A DNA stretch of 64,000 nucleotides from Oscillospiraceae bacterium (GCA_015066395.1 SVOL01000011.1:1-64000); one strand, 5' to 3'; shown: positions 8,084 to 16,624, counted from the first letter of the stretch. Notes: generated by a model not told the origin, from the letters alone. Made by a program: numbers and translations.

Positions 8084-8136
8084 TAACAAACCTTGTTTTT
8101 TGTTACATTGTGTTATATAATAAACAAGGTTTGTTA
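8084..8136. promoter_or_regulatory. Operator/promoter in the citC'-citD divergent region
   Basis: A perfect 15-bp inverted repeat, TAACAAACCTTGTTT (8084-8098) and AAACAAGGTTTGTTA (8122-8136), overlaps a promoter. The promoter is TTGTTT (8093-8098), a 17-base spacer and TATAAT (8116-8121), reading toward citD. One arm covers the -35 and the other the start-site region, the usual geometry of a repressor site. No cognate regulator is in the block. Confidence 0.7.
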
Positions 8137-8171
8137 CTATACCATTTCTTTGCTTCAAAGGAATTTTTAAA

Positions 8172-8441
8172 ATGGAAATTTAAAAATGTGCCTTTTCGGG
8201 TACTCTCGAATCAAGTGACGCATACATAGAAATTGAACCGTCGAAAGACGGTATTTCGGTTGATATTGAATCTATTGTGCTAAAACAGTTTGGTCCGCAA
8301 ATTAAAGCCACTGTTTTATCGGTTTTAGATGAATTTAAAGTTGAAAAAGCCAACGTAAAGGTACTTGACCGCGGTGCGCTCGAATGTGTAATAAGAGCGC
8401 GTGTAGAAAGTGCAATTCTTCGTGCAAAGGAGGAAAACTGA
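8172..8441 (+). pseudogene. citD: citrate lyase acyl-carrier protein (gamma), nonsense at codon 4
   Basis: The translation gives M-E-I-stop and then KCAFSGTLESSDAYIEIEP, FGPQIKATVL, KVLDRGALECVIRARVESAI, the whole of a CitD subunit (about 88 residues). The SGTLESSD block includes the Ser that carries the phosphoribosyl-dephospho-CoA arm. An ochre codon at 8181-8183 replaces what should be a Lys codon (TAA for AAA). No in-frame ATG follows, so the protein is probably not made. The reading frame ends in TGATG, overlapping the citE start, with AAAGGAGG ahead of citE. CitD is the ACP subunit of citrate lyase, which cleaves citrate to acetate and oxaloacetate. Confidence 0.85.
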
Positions 8442-9289
8442 TGCGTCGCAGTATGTTGTTTATGCCCGGCAACACCCCCAATATGTTAATAAACGCCTCA
8501 TATTTGGGTGCCGACTCGCTTATTTTCGACCCGGAAGATGCCGTTTCCCCTGCCGAAAAAGATGCCGCGCGAATACTTATAAGAAATACTATTCGTTATA
8601 TGGATCTTGAAAACCAAGAAATTGTTGTTAGAATAAACTCTATTGATACTCCGTTTTGGCAAGACGATATTGATACTGTTTTGCCCGAAAAGCCCAACCT
8701 TTTGCTTTTACCTAAAGCAAACCGTCCCCAAGATGTAAATTTAGTTGATTAATATATGACAAATCTGGAGAAAAAATTGGGGTTAGAGGTTGGAAGTATT
8801 GGTCTTATGCCTTTGATCGAAACTGCATTAGGTCTCGAAAATTCTTTTGCTATAGCTTCTGCTTCTAAGCGTATAAAAGCTATGCTTTTAGGCGCCGAAG
8901 ATTTAACTGCCGATTTACAGTGCACCCGCACAAAAGAGGGCAAAGAAATTGAATATGCCCGCGGTCGTATTGTTGTTGCCGCAAGGGCTTCAGGTATTGA
9001 TGTATACGAAACACCTTTTACTGATGTTAATGATGACGAGGGCATTATAACCGATACCCGGTTTGCCAAGAGCCTTGGCTTTACAGGTAAGGCTTCAATT
9101 TCTCCACGTCATATTGAAGTGATAAACCAAATTTTCAGTCCCACCCAAGCCGAAATCGATTATGCTTTTGAAGTAATAGATGCCATCACCCTTGCAAAAG
9201 AACAAGGCAAAGGCGCTATTGCTTTGCGCGGTAAAATGATCGATGCACCGATTGTTGCCCATGCCGAACGTACAATTACCGCCGCTAAA
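8441..9289 (+). pseudogene. citE: citrate lyase beta subunit, interrupted by an ochre codon and missing its end
   Basis: MRRSMLFMPGNTPNML and DSLIFDPEDAVSPAEKDAAR are the N-terminal hallmarks of CitE (citryl-ACP lyase). The frame stops at a TAA at 8750-8752 after codon 103. It continues in the same frame with TNLEKKLGLEVGSIGLMPLI, LLGAEDLTADL and ASISPRHIEVINQIFSPTQ, all CitE. A stop in place of a sense codon therefore breaks the gene. Around 9285-9295, just before the normal C-terminus (HAERTITAAK), the frame passes without a break into citF sequence. A downstream ATG (8756) has no good ribosome site. No functional beta subunit is expected. Confidence 0.88.
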
Positions 9290-9958
9290 TTTTTAAAAGA
9301 CATTATGCTTAAAAAACAAATTGCAGGCAGTTTTGGTCTTGGCGGTATTACAGGATATATGGTAGATATGTTAAAGTCAGGTTGCTTTAAAGAACTTTTA
9401 GATGTTCAGTGCTTCGACCTTAATGCTGTTGAATCTATCCGCGAAAACCCAAATCACAAGGAAATTTCGGCAATAGAATACGCTTCACCAAATAATCCAA
9501 ACGCCGCGGTCAATAACTTAGACGTTGTAATACTTGGCGCTACCGAAATTGATACCGATTTTAATGTAAATGTTCATACCGATTCAAACGGATTTATGAT
9601 GGGTGGTTCGGGCGGTCACAGCGATACTGCCGCAGGCTCAAAACTTTCAATGATAATAGCTCCTATGTTCAGAGCCCGTCTTCCCATTGTTACCGACCGT
9701 GTAACATGCATTTCAACACCGGGTAAAGACATTGACGTTTTGGTAACCCAAGGCGGTATTGCAGTAAACCCCAAAAATCAAGAGCTTCACCAAAGACTAA
9801 TTGATGCAAAGCTTCCTGTTATTGATATTTTTGATTTAAAGAAAAAGGTTGAAAATATTACGGGTGTTCCAAACAAACTGCCAAAGGGTGATCGCCAAGT
9901 TGCCACCATAATTGGTAGAAACGGCGATATTTTAGATAACATATATAATGTAATTTAA
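9290..9958 (+). pseudogene. citF: citrate lyase alpha subunit, 3' part only, fused in frame to citE
   Basis: From about 9290 the frame reads FLKDIMLKKQIAGSFGLGGI, TGYMVDMLKSG, LLDVQCFDLNAVESI, NPNHKEISA, DVVILGATEIDTDFNVNV, GGSGGHSDTAAG and TPGKDIDVLVTQGGIAVNP. This is the C-terminal part of CitF (citrate:acetyl-ACP transferase), about residues 295-510 of a roughly 510-residue protein. The first 290 or so codons are gone, so a deletion of roughly 0.9 kb joined citE to citF in frame. Together with the stops in citD and citE, this shows the lyase is dead. The fumarase genes follow 13 bases later. Confidence 0.88.
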
Positions 9959-9971
9959 CAAAGGAGAAACT

Positions 9972-10811
9972 ATGCGCACAATTGATGCCACACTTATTAC
10001 AAACACGGTTAAAAAGCTTTGTATTGAAGCAAATTGTTTTTTAAGCCGTGATATAAAGAACTGTATCACAAAAGCCGAAAGAAACGAGCCTTGGCCCCAG
10101 GCTAAAGAAATTTTAGGACATATAATTAAAAATTACGAAATAGCCGAGCAGAAAAATCAACCTGTATGCCAGGATACCGGTGTTGCTTGTGTGTTTTTGA
10201 AAATCGGTCAGGATGTACATATTAACGGTGATATTAACGAGGCTATTCACGAAGGTGTACGCCAAGGCTACACCGAGGGATATCTCAGAAAAAGTGTTGT
10301 TGCCGACCCACTGAACCGCGTAAACACGGGTGACAACACCCCCGCCATGATTTATATCGACCTTGTACCGGGTGATAAAATTGAAATCACGGTAGCACCA
10401 AAAGGTTTTGGTAGTGAAAATATGAGCCAAGTTGCAATGCTTCGCCCATCCGACGGGCTGCAGGGTGTTAAAGAATTTGTTAAACGCGTTGTTCTGGAAG
10501 CAGGCCCAAATCCGTGCCCTCCAATAGTTGTGGGTGTTGGTATTGGCGGCACTTTTGACAAGGCGGCTTTGCTTGCTAAAAAAGCTTTGCTTCGTCCTGT
10601 TGATGAGCCTAACCAAAACGATTTTTATGCTAATCTTGAAAAAGAACTTTTAGGGGAAATTAACGCTTTAGGTATTGGTCCGCAAGGCTTTGGCGGAAAA
10701 ACCACCGCTCTTGCCGTAAATATTGAATATTTCCCAACCCATATTGCAGGACTTCCGGTGGCAGTTAACATAAACTGCCACGTTACAAGACACAAAACCG
10801 AGGTGATATAA
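9972..10811 (+). CDS. Class I fumarate hydratase (or tartrate dehydratase) alpha subunit
   Basis: A 279-residue protein of the TtdA/FumA N-terminal family, the iron-sulfur half of a two-subunit class I fumarase. PVCQDTG (Cys 66), GPNPCPPIVVGVGIGG and INCHVTRHK carry the three Cys ligands expected for the [4Fe-4S] cluster. GKTTALAVNIEYFPTHIAGL is a conserved block. It converts malate and fumarate in the cytoplasm, the step after citrate lyase and malate dehydrogenase in citrate fermentation to succinate. AAAGGAG precedes the ATG. It is complete and undamaged, unlike the upstream cit genes. Tartrate dehydratase is the main alternative, but the cit context favours fumarase. Confidence 0.9.
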   Translation: MRTIDATLITNTVKKLCIEANCFLSRDIKNCITKAERNEPWPQAKEILGHIIKNYEIAEQKNQPVCQDTGVACVFLKIGQDVHINGDINEAIHEGVRQGYTEGYLRKSVVADPLNRVNTGDNTPAMIYIDLVPGDKIEITVAPKGFGSENMSQVAMLRPSDGLQGVKEFVKRVVLEAGPNPCPPIVVGVGIGGTFDKAALLAKKALLRPVDEPNQNDFYANLEKELLGEINALGIGPQGFGGKTTALAVNIEYFPTHIAGLPVAVNINCHVTRHKTEVI

Positions 10812-11369
10812 ATGGCTGTTAAAATTAACACTCCCCTCACGCAAGAAAGGGCACGTAAATTGAAAGCAGGTGACAGTTGCCTCATTTCAGGTGTTATATA
10901 CACCGCTCGCGATGCGGCACACAAGCGCCTTTGTGAACTTATTGCCCAAAACAAACCTTTACCTTTAGATGTTAAAAATAGTATAGTATACTTCGTTGGT
11001 CCCACCCCTGCAAAACCGGGTGAAGCCATTGGTTCGGCAGGCCCTACCACCTCTTACCGTATGGACGCTTACAGTCCCGAACTGATCAGACTTGGTCAAA
11101 CAGGTATGATAGGCAAGGGCAAACGCGGACCAAAGGTTATTGAAGCAATGAAAGAATACGGTGCCGTTTACTTTGGCGCCATTGGCGGTTGCGGTACATT
11201 ACTTTCAAAGTGTATAAAAAAAGCTGAAGTTATTGCCTATGATGACCTTGGAGCAGAAGCTATCAGAAGACTGGAAGTTGAAGACTTCCCCGTTGTTGTT
11301 GTAATTGACAGCGAGGGTAATAACCTTTACGAGACAGGTCCTAAAAATTATTTGGAAAATAATAAATAA
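10812..11369 (+). CDS. Class I fumarate hydratase (or tartrate dehydratase) beta subunit
   Basis: A 185-residue partner of the alpha subunit, equivalent to the FumA C-terminal domain/TtdB. GDSCLISGVIYTARDAAHKR, YFVGPTPAKPGEAIGSAGPT, MIGKGKRG and GCGTLLSKCI are characteristic. The ATG directly follows the alpha-subunit stop, so the pair is translationally linked. The gene looks intact. It is the last gene of the cit/fum block, and no other gene is convincing before spoVAD. The coding style here is more A/T-rich at third positions than in the flanking housekeeping genes, which hints at acquisition. Confidence 0.9.
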   Translation: MAVKINTPLTQERARKLKAGDSCLISGVIYTARDAAHKRLCELIAQNKPLPLDVKNSIVYFVGPTPAKPGEAIGSAGPTTSYRMDAYSPELIRLGQTGMIGKGKRGPKVIEAMKEYGAVYFGAIGGCGTLLSKCIKKAEVIAYDDLGAEAIRRLEVEDFPVVVVIDSEGNNLYETGPKNYLENNK

Positions 11370-11823
11370 TATTATAAATTGTACCACACCTTATATCGCA
11401 GAACAAAATTTGTCGAAAGGACCAATATGCCGGTAATGGGTCTTATCTCTTTTAAAAATTATATATTTTTTGCAGGAAAATATTTTCAACACTTTTTATC
11501 GAAAATTGAAAAATTATGGGGAGAGTTGTCGCTAGGCGAAAATGTCAAGAGAACACCGTAAATTTTTTGAAATTTATTTTTCCCTTTATTTATGCAGTTT
11601 CCGAGACTTTATTTATGGGTGCTGCTATGGGTAGGTAGATGTTTAATAAAAACTATATTTTATCTAAATAACTATACCACATAATTATAACTATTCCCAC
11701 TACAACAAAGGCGGTATGTTAATCCTACCGCCTTTGTTGTTAAAAACAACTTTCTGTTACGCCGATCTTGTCTTTTGTGGGCTTTTCGGATTCGATGAGC
11801 CGGCGATCCGCCCACAGTACAGC
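11370..11823. other. Gene-free junction between fumarase and spoVAD
   Basis: This AT-rich stretch has no supportable gene (a 60-codon frame at 11379-11561 has no recognisable features). It holds one strong hairpin at 11702-11740 and ends where the 180-bp spoVAD repeat begins. Confidence 0.5.
11702..11740. terminator. 15-bp stem hairpin, probable terminator
   Basis: ACAACAAAGGCGGTA (11702-11716) pairs perfectly with TACCGCCTTTGTTGT (11726-11740). The T-run is weak on both strands. It sits downstream of spoVAD on the minus strand and of fumarase on the plus strand. Confidence 0.5.
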
Positions 11824-11824
11824 C

Positions 11825-12832
11825 TCACTCCACCGAAAGATGGACCAAATGAGCTATTGAGGGTATTGATTCACCTTGCTGGGTCGATGTCGTAGACATC
11901 AGCGCACCTGTCGCGCAAACTAAGATGTTTTTCAAATTTCCCTGCTCCATCTGTTGCAAAACATACGAGCACAACACGCTTCCGCAACAGCCGCAGCCCG
12001 AGCCGCCCGAATGAACGTCCTGACCCTCGCGATCAAAGATCATCATTCCGCAGTCGTTGTGATTTGAAAGGTCGACATTATCCTTTTTAGCGATCTGCAC
12101 CAACAGTTCCGAGCCTGTAAACCCTAAATCACCGGTCAAGATAAGATCATAATCCGACGGCTGTGTGTTTGTGCTTTTTAAAAACGCACTTATGGTATCC
12201 CACGCCGCGGGTGCCATCGCCGCACCCATATTGCCCATATCGGTTATACCGAAATCGACTATTTTGCCGATCGCGGCCGCTTTAACCTTGATCTTACCGA
12301 CCTTCTCCTGCACCACCGCCGCACCTGCTCCGGTCACGGTCCACTGAGCGGTCGGCGGTCGCTGACCGCCGTATTCAAGCGGGAAACGAAACTGTCGCTC
12401 CGAGCTGCAAAAATGCGACGATGTTACCGCTACCGCCCGTTTTGCCCAACCGCCCTCAATGCTGAGCGCCGCCGAAACGAGCGATAGAACCATCGTCGAG
12501 CACGCACCGTAGAGTCCTACAAACGGAATGTCAAAATCACGCAGGCCGTAGGAACTGCCGATGCACTGATTTAACAGGTCCCCTGCGAAGATAACGTCCA
12601 TATCCTGCCTTTTGAAACCACCCTTTTTAAAGGCTTCATCGACCGCCTTTTGCTGAAACTTGCTTTCGGCCTTTTCAAAGGATTTTTCGCCCAGCATTTC
12701 GTCGCTTTCCTTTTTGTCGAAATACCGCGACAAAGGTCCTTCTGCTTCTTTCGGTCCTACTACCGCCGCAAACGATACTATCCGCACGTCGTTTTCCAGA
12801 ATTATGGCTGTTTCACCCTGTCTTTTTGCCAT
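11825..12832 (-). CDS. spoVAD: Stage V sporulation protein AD
   Basis: A 335-residue protein of the SpoVAD family (thiolase-like fold). SpoVAD is part of the SpoVA channel system that loads dipicolinic acid into the forespore and releases it at germination. Recognisable blocks are YGACSTMVLSL, SSHFCSSERQFRFPLEYG, TVTGAGAAVV, DLILTGDLGFTGSELL and GGSGCGCCGSVLCS. GAGGTGG precedes the ATG. Unlike the usual spoVAC-spoVAD-spoVAE operon, this gene is alone: a palindromic terminator lies upstream and the downstream side is occupied by the cit/fum block. spoVAE/spoVAF are 21 kb away. Its last 180 bp are duplicated at 7691-7870, with a third relic at 6389-6471. Confidence 0.93.
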   Translation of the reverse strand: MAKRQGETAIILENDVRIVSFAAVVGPKEAEGPLSRYFDKKESDEMLGEKSFEKAESKFQQKAVDEAFKKGGFKRQDMDVIFAGDLLNQCIGSSYGLRDFDIPFVGLYGACSTMVLSLVSAALSIEGGWAKRAVAVTSSHFCSSERQFRFPLEYGGQRPPTAQWTVTGAGAAVVQEKVGKIKVKAAAIGKIVDFGITDMGNMGAAMAPAAWDTISAFLKSTNTQPSDYDLILTGDLGFTGSELLVQIAKKDNVDLSNHNDCGMMIFDREGQDVHSGGSGCGCCGSVLCSYVLQQMEQGNLKNILVCATGALMSTTSTQQGESIPSIAHLVHLSVE

Positions 12833-12880
12833 TTTACCACCTCTTCACTTTTATTATTTTCGGCGACAAACAGCCAAATA

Positions 12881-12920
12881 TTCAAAAACCTCTCTGCCAC
12901 GTGGCAGAGAGGTTTTTGAA
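12881..12920. terminator. Perfect 40-nt palindromic terminator
   Basis: TTCAAAAACCTCTCTGCCAC (12881-12900) is immediately followed by its exact reverse complement. It ends the minus-strand PAS/PHP operon and separates it from spoVAD. Confidence 0.8.
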
Positions 12921-12952
12921 TGATATTTTTATTTTATTGTATAGCCGAATTT

Positions 12953-13312
12953 TTACATTGAATACATTTCCCCAGTTTCTTTATTTCTATATTCGTGCTT
13001 TTCGTAATAACCGATAAGCGTGCCGTCATCCTCACGCAGAGCAACCATATAAACATCCTTGTTCTCTTTGTCGTTGCGCGAAGTATAGACGATGTTATTT
13101 TCCTTGTTCTCGGCAAACCACGCGACCACACGGTCAATTATCGCATTGGACTGGGCATTATGGCAAGCTTTTATGCTTCTGCCCGTAATGTCGGTATGAT
13201 AACGTGCAACCGATGCGGGATTCATATAAACCACAGTATGCTCCAGATCGCAGATAACAACAGGCGCCCGATCACTATCGATTATACTTTTAAAAAAAGA
13301 ATTTAAATTCAT
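12953..13312 (-). CDS. Small PAS-domain protein
   Basis: A 119-residue single PAS-like domain: VVICDLEHTVVYMNPASVAR is the typical PAS entry, followed by TGRSIKACH and a sheet region with VALREDDGTLIGYYE. No output domain or membrane helix is present. Such stand-alone PAS proteins may bind a small ligand or cofactor; the ligand is unknown. It is the last gene of a minus-strand run that begins at the Nudix gene, 11 bases after the PHP gene, and is closed by a palindromic terminator. Confidence 0.7.
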   Translation of the reverse strand: MNLNSFFKSIIDSDRAPVVICDLEHTVVYMNPASVARYHTDITGRSIKACHNAQSNAIIDRVVAWFAENKENNIVYTSRNDKENKDVYMVALREDDGTLIGYYEKHEYRNKETGEMYSM

Positions 13313-13323
13313 TTTATCACCCT

Positions 13324-14109
13324 TTAAAGCTTATGAAATTGAGGGGTTCTTGAATCAAACGTGCAAACGTGACCGAAAACATCCTTTAAGATCTGCAGAG
13401 CCTCGGGTACATACTGACCGACTCTGTCGGCTGAGTGAGCATCGGAACCAACCGTTACGATCTCGCCGCCCAACTCTTTAAAGCGAATAAAAAAGTCCTT
13501 TGACGGTAAGAAGTCGCCTATTTTATCGACTCCGCTGGTGTTTATCTCCATTCCCTTGCCCTTTTTGACCAGCACCTTCATTATCTCATCGGTAATGTCC
13601 AAAACCTCAGACAACTGCAACGGTTTTTTAGTAGGATTATGCTCCTGGCGGGCCACGTAGCTCAAATGACCCAAAACATCGAAATTATCGTGAAGTTTCA
13701 CGCACTCCAAAATCTTTAAAAGGTACTTGTCAAAAGCCTCTTTTACGGTAAGACCTTCCCAATATTCCTTGTAATAAGGGTCTTTTTCATCGACGTAGTG
13801 AACGGAGCCTAAACAGAAATCAAAGTGCCGCGAGTTCAAAAGGCGGTCAGCCTCTGCCACATTCCACTCGGTCAATCCTAATTCGACACCTTTTCGGATA
13901 ATAACGCCTTTTTCCGACAAATTATCGTAAGTTTCGCCGTGTTTTTTAACGTCGAATATCTCATTCTGCACCTCGCGGTCACGGTGCAGGTCAAAATGAT
14001 CGGTAAAACATATCTCTTTTAACCCTTTTTGCTGTGCGGCGGCTATTATGTTTTTCGCCAACTCCTCCGAGTCGAACGACAACGCGGTATGTAAATGAAA
14101 ATCAAACAT
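13324..14109 (-). CDS. PHP-domain phosphatase, histidinol-phosphatase (HisJ) family
   Basis: A 261-residue PHP-superfamily metal-dependent phosphoesterase. Metal-binding motifs are visible in order: FHLHTALSFDS near the N-terminus, FTDHFDLH, LGSVHYVD, LGHLSYVAR and SDAHSADRVG near the C-terminus. The family includes HisJ-type histidinol phosphatase, but no other his genes are near, so the substrate is uncertain. I use the ATG at 14109, which has GAGGAA upstream, rather than a TTG five codons earlier. It follows ttcA with an almost contiguous stop/start. Confidence 0.82.
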   Translation of the reverse strand: MFDFHLHTALSFDSEELAKNIIAAAQQKGLKEICFTDHFDLHRDREVQNEIFDVKKHGETYDNLSEKGVIIRKGVELGLTEWNVAEADRLLNSRHFDFCLGSVHYVDEKDPYYKEYWEGLTVKEAFDKYLLKILECVKLHDNFDVLGHLSYVARQEHNPTKKPLQLSEVLDITDEIMKVLVKKGKGMEINTSGVDKIGDFLPSKDFFIRFKELGGEIVTVGSDAHSADRVGQYVPEALQILKDVFGHVCTFDSRTPQFHKL

Positions 14110-14110
14110 T

Positions 14111-14947
14111 TTAAAATTCCTCAAACCGTTCTAAAAATGAATGCTCAACACCGTCTTGCTTGTACCCCACCATCGTATCGACGTTGCATCGGTGAATACT
14201 GTTGAACAGATTTTGCTCAATATCGGGGTTGACCTCTTTAAGGCTTTTTATGAGATTTTTGGTCTCCAGTCGCTTGGAATTACCATCGTCGCAGGTCGAC
14301 TTTTCGGTAAACTTGCAAGCACAGCGGATAAACGACAGTTCATTATAGTTCATCCACCTCAAAATGCTCTCTTCCTTGACGCAGTAAAGCGGTCGGATAA
14401 GCTCCATACCCTCGAAATTGGTGCTTTTGAGTCTCGGCAACATACCCTGTATCTGCGAGCCGTACATCATCCCCATAAGAGTGGTCTCGATAACATCGCT
14501 CAAGTGGTGACCGAGCGCAATTTTGTTACACCCCAACGCCTTAGCCTCGGCATAAAGGTGACCTCTTCGCATTCTTGCACACAAATAGCACGGCGAACCG
14601 CCGACATTGTTGGCAATTTCAAAAATGCCGGACTTGAAAATATGTGCTTCTAGCCCTAATATTTCGAGGTTTTCCTCGATTTTTCGACGGTTTTCGTCGC
14701 TGTATCCGGGGTCCATAACTATGTACTTTAACTCAAACGGCACGTCACTATGGCGTTGCAGCATCCTGAGCAACACGGCCAACAGCATCGAGTCCTTGCC
14801 ACCCGAAATGCAGACAGCAACCGTATCACCCGCGGCTATAAGCCGATAGTTTTTTACCGCCGTTATAAAGCCGTTCCAGATCTCTTTGCGGAACTTTTTA
14901 TTGATACTCTGTTCGATAAGCTCCACTCTTGTTAATACTCTCGCCAT
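14111..14947 (-). CDS. TtcA-like tRNA 2-thiolation PP-loop ATPase
   Basis: A 278-residue PP-loop protein with CISGGKDSM (adenylating loop), GSPCYLCARMRRG (CxxC pair), GHHLSDVIETTLM and a late Cys region (RCACKF, STCDD). This is the TtcA/TilS-like pattern used for 2-thiocytidine formation in tRNA, normally with an Fe-S cluster. The exact nucleotide target in this organism is not proven. It is in a tight operon between tcdA and the PHP gene. Neighbouring tRNA-modification (tcdA) and cysteine-synthesis (cysK) genes fit a sulfur/tRNA theme. Confidence 0.8.
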   Translation of the reverse strand: MARVLTRVELIEQSINKKFRKEIWNGFITAVKNYRLIAAGDTVAVCISGGKDSMLLAVLLRMLQRHSDVPFELKYIVMDPGYSDENRRKIEENLEILGLEAHIFKSGIFEIANNVGGSPCYLCARMRRGHLYAEAKALGCNKIALGHHLSDVIETTLMGMMYGSQIQGMLPRLKSTNFEGMELIRPLYCVKEESILRWMNYNELSFIRCACKFTEKSTCDDGNSKRLETKNLIKSLKEVNPDIEQNLFNSIHRCNVDTMVGYKQDGVEHSFLERFEEF

Positions 14948-14950
14948 AAT

Positions 14951-15670
14951 TTAACCTTTCACCAGATCTTTGATAACCTCGCCGGCAACTATGAGACCCA
15001 CCGCCGACGGAACAAAAGAGACCGAGCCGGGGCAACGGCGTTCGCCATTGGCTTGAAGTTTTGACAAAACTGCCTCATCAAGCGATCTTGCCTGCTCCTC
15101 AGACCAGACGGCTTTGACACCTCTGATTCCCCGTTTTTTAAGCTCCGACCGCATGACCCGTGCCAGAGGGCAGACCTTTGTATCCTTTATATCGGTAACT
15201 TTAAACAGCGTCGGATCAAGTTTATTTCCCGCACCCATCGAGGTTATAACCGGAACATTAGCCTCTTTAGACAAACGGATTATCTCGATCTTGCCCGACA
15301 CTGTGTCAATGGCATCAACAACATAATCAAATTTAGAAAAGTCAATGCTTTGCGAATTTTCGGGCGTAAAAAACAGATCGCATGCCGTGACAGTGCAATC
15401 AGGATTTATATCTCGAATTCTCTCGCTCATAACGTCGACCTTTAGTTTTCCTACGGTACTTTTTAACGCTATTATCTGGCGGTTGAGATTGCTCTCAGAA
15501 ACACGGTCGCTGTCGATAATATCAATAGCTCCTACACCTGCTCTTACTAAAGCTTCGACGCAAAAACCGCCAACACCGCCAACACCAAAAACCGCGACCC
15601 TTGCCCTATTCAGTTTTTCGCAAGCGTTTTCGCCCAAAAGCAACGCCGTTCTCGATATCCGCTCTTCCAT
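14951..15670 (-). CDS. tcdA: tRNA threonylcarbamoyladenosine dehydratase (TcdA/CsdL), ThiF/E1-like
   Basis: A 239-residue E1-like adenylating protein. VAVFGVGGVGGFCVEALVRA is the nucleotide-binding loop, and DIIDSDRVSESNLNRQIIA is the conserved ThiF/TcdA segment. VDAIDTVSGKIEII and SMGAGNKLDPT are typical of TcdA, which cyclises t6A37 in tRNA. A C-terminal RRCPGSVSFVPSAVGL segment closes the domain. It follows cysK directly in the operon. The alternative, another ThiF-type sulfur activator, is less likely because no ThiS/MoaD-like protein is present. Confidence 0.85.
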   Translation of the reverse strand: MEERISRTALLLGENACEKLNRARVAVFGVGGVGGFCVEALVRAGVGAIDIIDSDRVSESNLNRQIIALKSTVGKLKVDVMSERIRDINPDCTVTACDLFFTPENSQSIDFSKFDYVVDAIDTVSGKIEIIRLSKEANVPVITSMGAGNKLDPTLFKVTDIKDTKVCPLARVMRSELKKRGIRGVKAVWSEEQARSLDEAVLSKLQANGERRCPGSVSFVPSAVGLIVAGEVIKDLVKG

Positions 15671-15679
15671 TATTTCTCC

Positions 15680-16606
15680 TTAATCGTAAAGTCCTGCCGA
15701 CAGGTAGTGATCACCATTGTCGGGGATCATAATTACGATGTTTTTATTTTTGTATTCATCGCGTTCTGCGATTTTTACGGCGGCCGCTAACGCCGCACCG
15801 CCACTAATGCCCGACAGCACACCCTCTGTAAATCCTAATTCTCTTGCAAACTGCATTGCCTCTTCATTTTCGACGGTGACGACCTTATCGATAACCTCAC
15901 GGTTTAAGACCTCAGGCACAAAGTTTGCACCGATACCTTGAATTTTATGCGGACCTGCAACGCCTTTTGTAAGTAACGGCGAAGCCGCAGGTTCGACCGC
16001 AATGACCTCGACCGAACTTTTTTTGCTCTTTAAATACTCGCCGCAACCGCTGACAGTACCGCCGGTGCCCACTCCGGCAACAAAAACATCGATTTGACCG
16101 TCCATATCTTCAAATATCTCGGGTCCTGTGCTAAGCATATGTGCCTTTGGGTTAGACGGATTATAAAACTGACCCGCGATAAATGAGTTCAGGGTTTCTT
16201 TGGCGATCTCCTGTGCTTTATCGACAGCGCCCTGCATGCCCAAAGCCCCGTCGGTCAACACGACCTCGGCTCCGTAAGCCGCCATCAACTGACGGCGTTC
16301 TATACTCATACTGTCGGGCATAACGATGATAGCTTTATACCCTAAAGCCGCGGCCACCGAGGCTAAACCTATCCCCGTATTACCGCTGGTCGGCTCGATA
16401 ATGACCGAACCGGGTTTCAGCTCACCGCTTTGTTCTGCATCAAGTATCATCTGCTTTGCAACTCGATCTTTCACAGAACCCGCCGGATTATAAAACTCCA
16501 GCTTGGCAAAGATATTGGCCTTTAAAGCGTATTTTTCTTTTAAATTTTTCAGTTCCAATATCGGTGTTCTGCCGATAAGCTCAGTAACCGAACCGTAAAC
16601 CTTCAT
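15680..16606 (-). CDS. cysK: Cysteine synthase A
   Basis: A 308-residue PLP enzyme (O-acetylserine sulfhydrylase). Visible motifs are NPAGSVKDRVA with the PLP Lys, EPTSGNTGIGLA binding the substrate carboxylate, the phosphate-cradling GTGGTVSGCG, and SGISGGAALAAA near the C-terminus. It makes cysteine from O-acetylserine and sulfide. It lies between Nudix and tcdA in one minus-strand run with short gaps. Length and all key motifs are normal. Confidence 0.93.
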   Translation of the reverse strand: MKVYGSVTELIGRTPILELKNLKEKYALKANIFAKLEFYNPAGSVKDRVAKQMILDAEQSGELKPGSVIIEPTSGNTGIGLASVAAALGYKAIIVMPDSMSIERRQLMAAYGAEVVLTDGALGMQGAVDKAQEIAKETLNSFIAGQFYNPSNPKAHMLSTGPEIFEDMDGQIDVFVAGVGTGGTVSGCGEYLKSKKSSVEVIAVEPAASPLLTKGVAGPHKIQGIGANFVPEVLNREVIDKVVTVENEEAMQFARELGFTEGVLSGISGGAALAAAVKIAERDEYKNKNIVIMIPDNGDHYLSAGLYD

Positions 16607-16624
16607 TTAACTTCACCTTTTTAT

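Noticed and set aside
8172-8752. Reassigned TAA codon in citD and citE
   Set aside because: TAA is a normal stop elsewhere in the window, for example after the fumarase alpha gene and dnaN, so the in-frame TAAs are mutations.
11379-11561. A 60-codon gene after fumarase
   Set aside because: No ribosome site of quality and no recognisable feature; composition is that of AT-rich intergenic DNA.
6508-12832. A complete prophage or integrative element
   Set aside because: No integrase, portal, terminase, capsid or replication gene is seen; only one MuF-like segment hints at phage.
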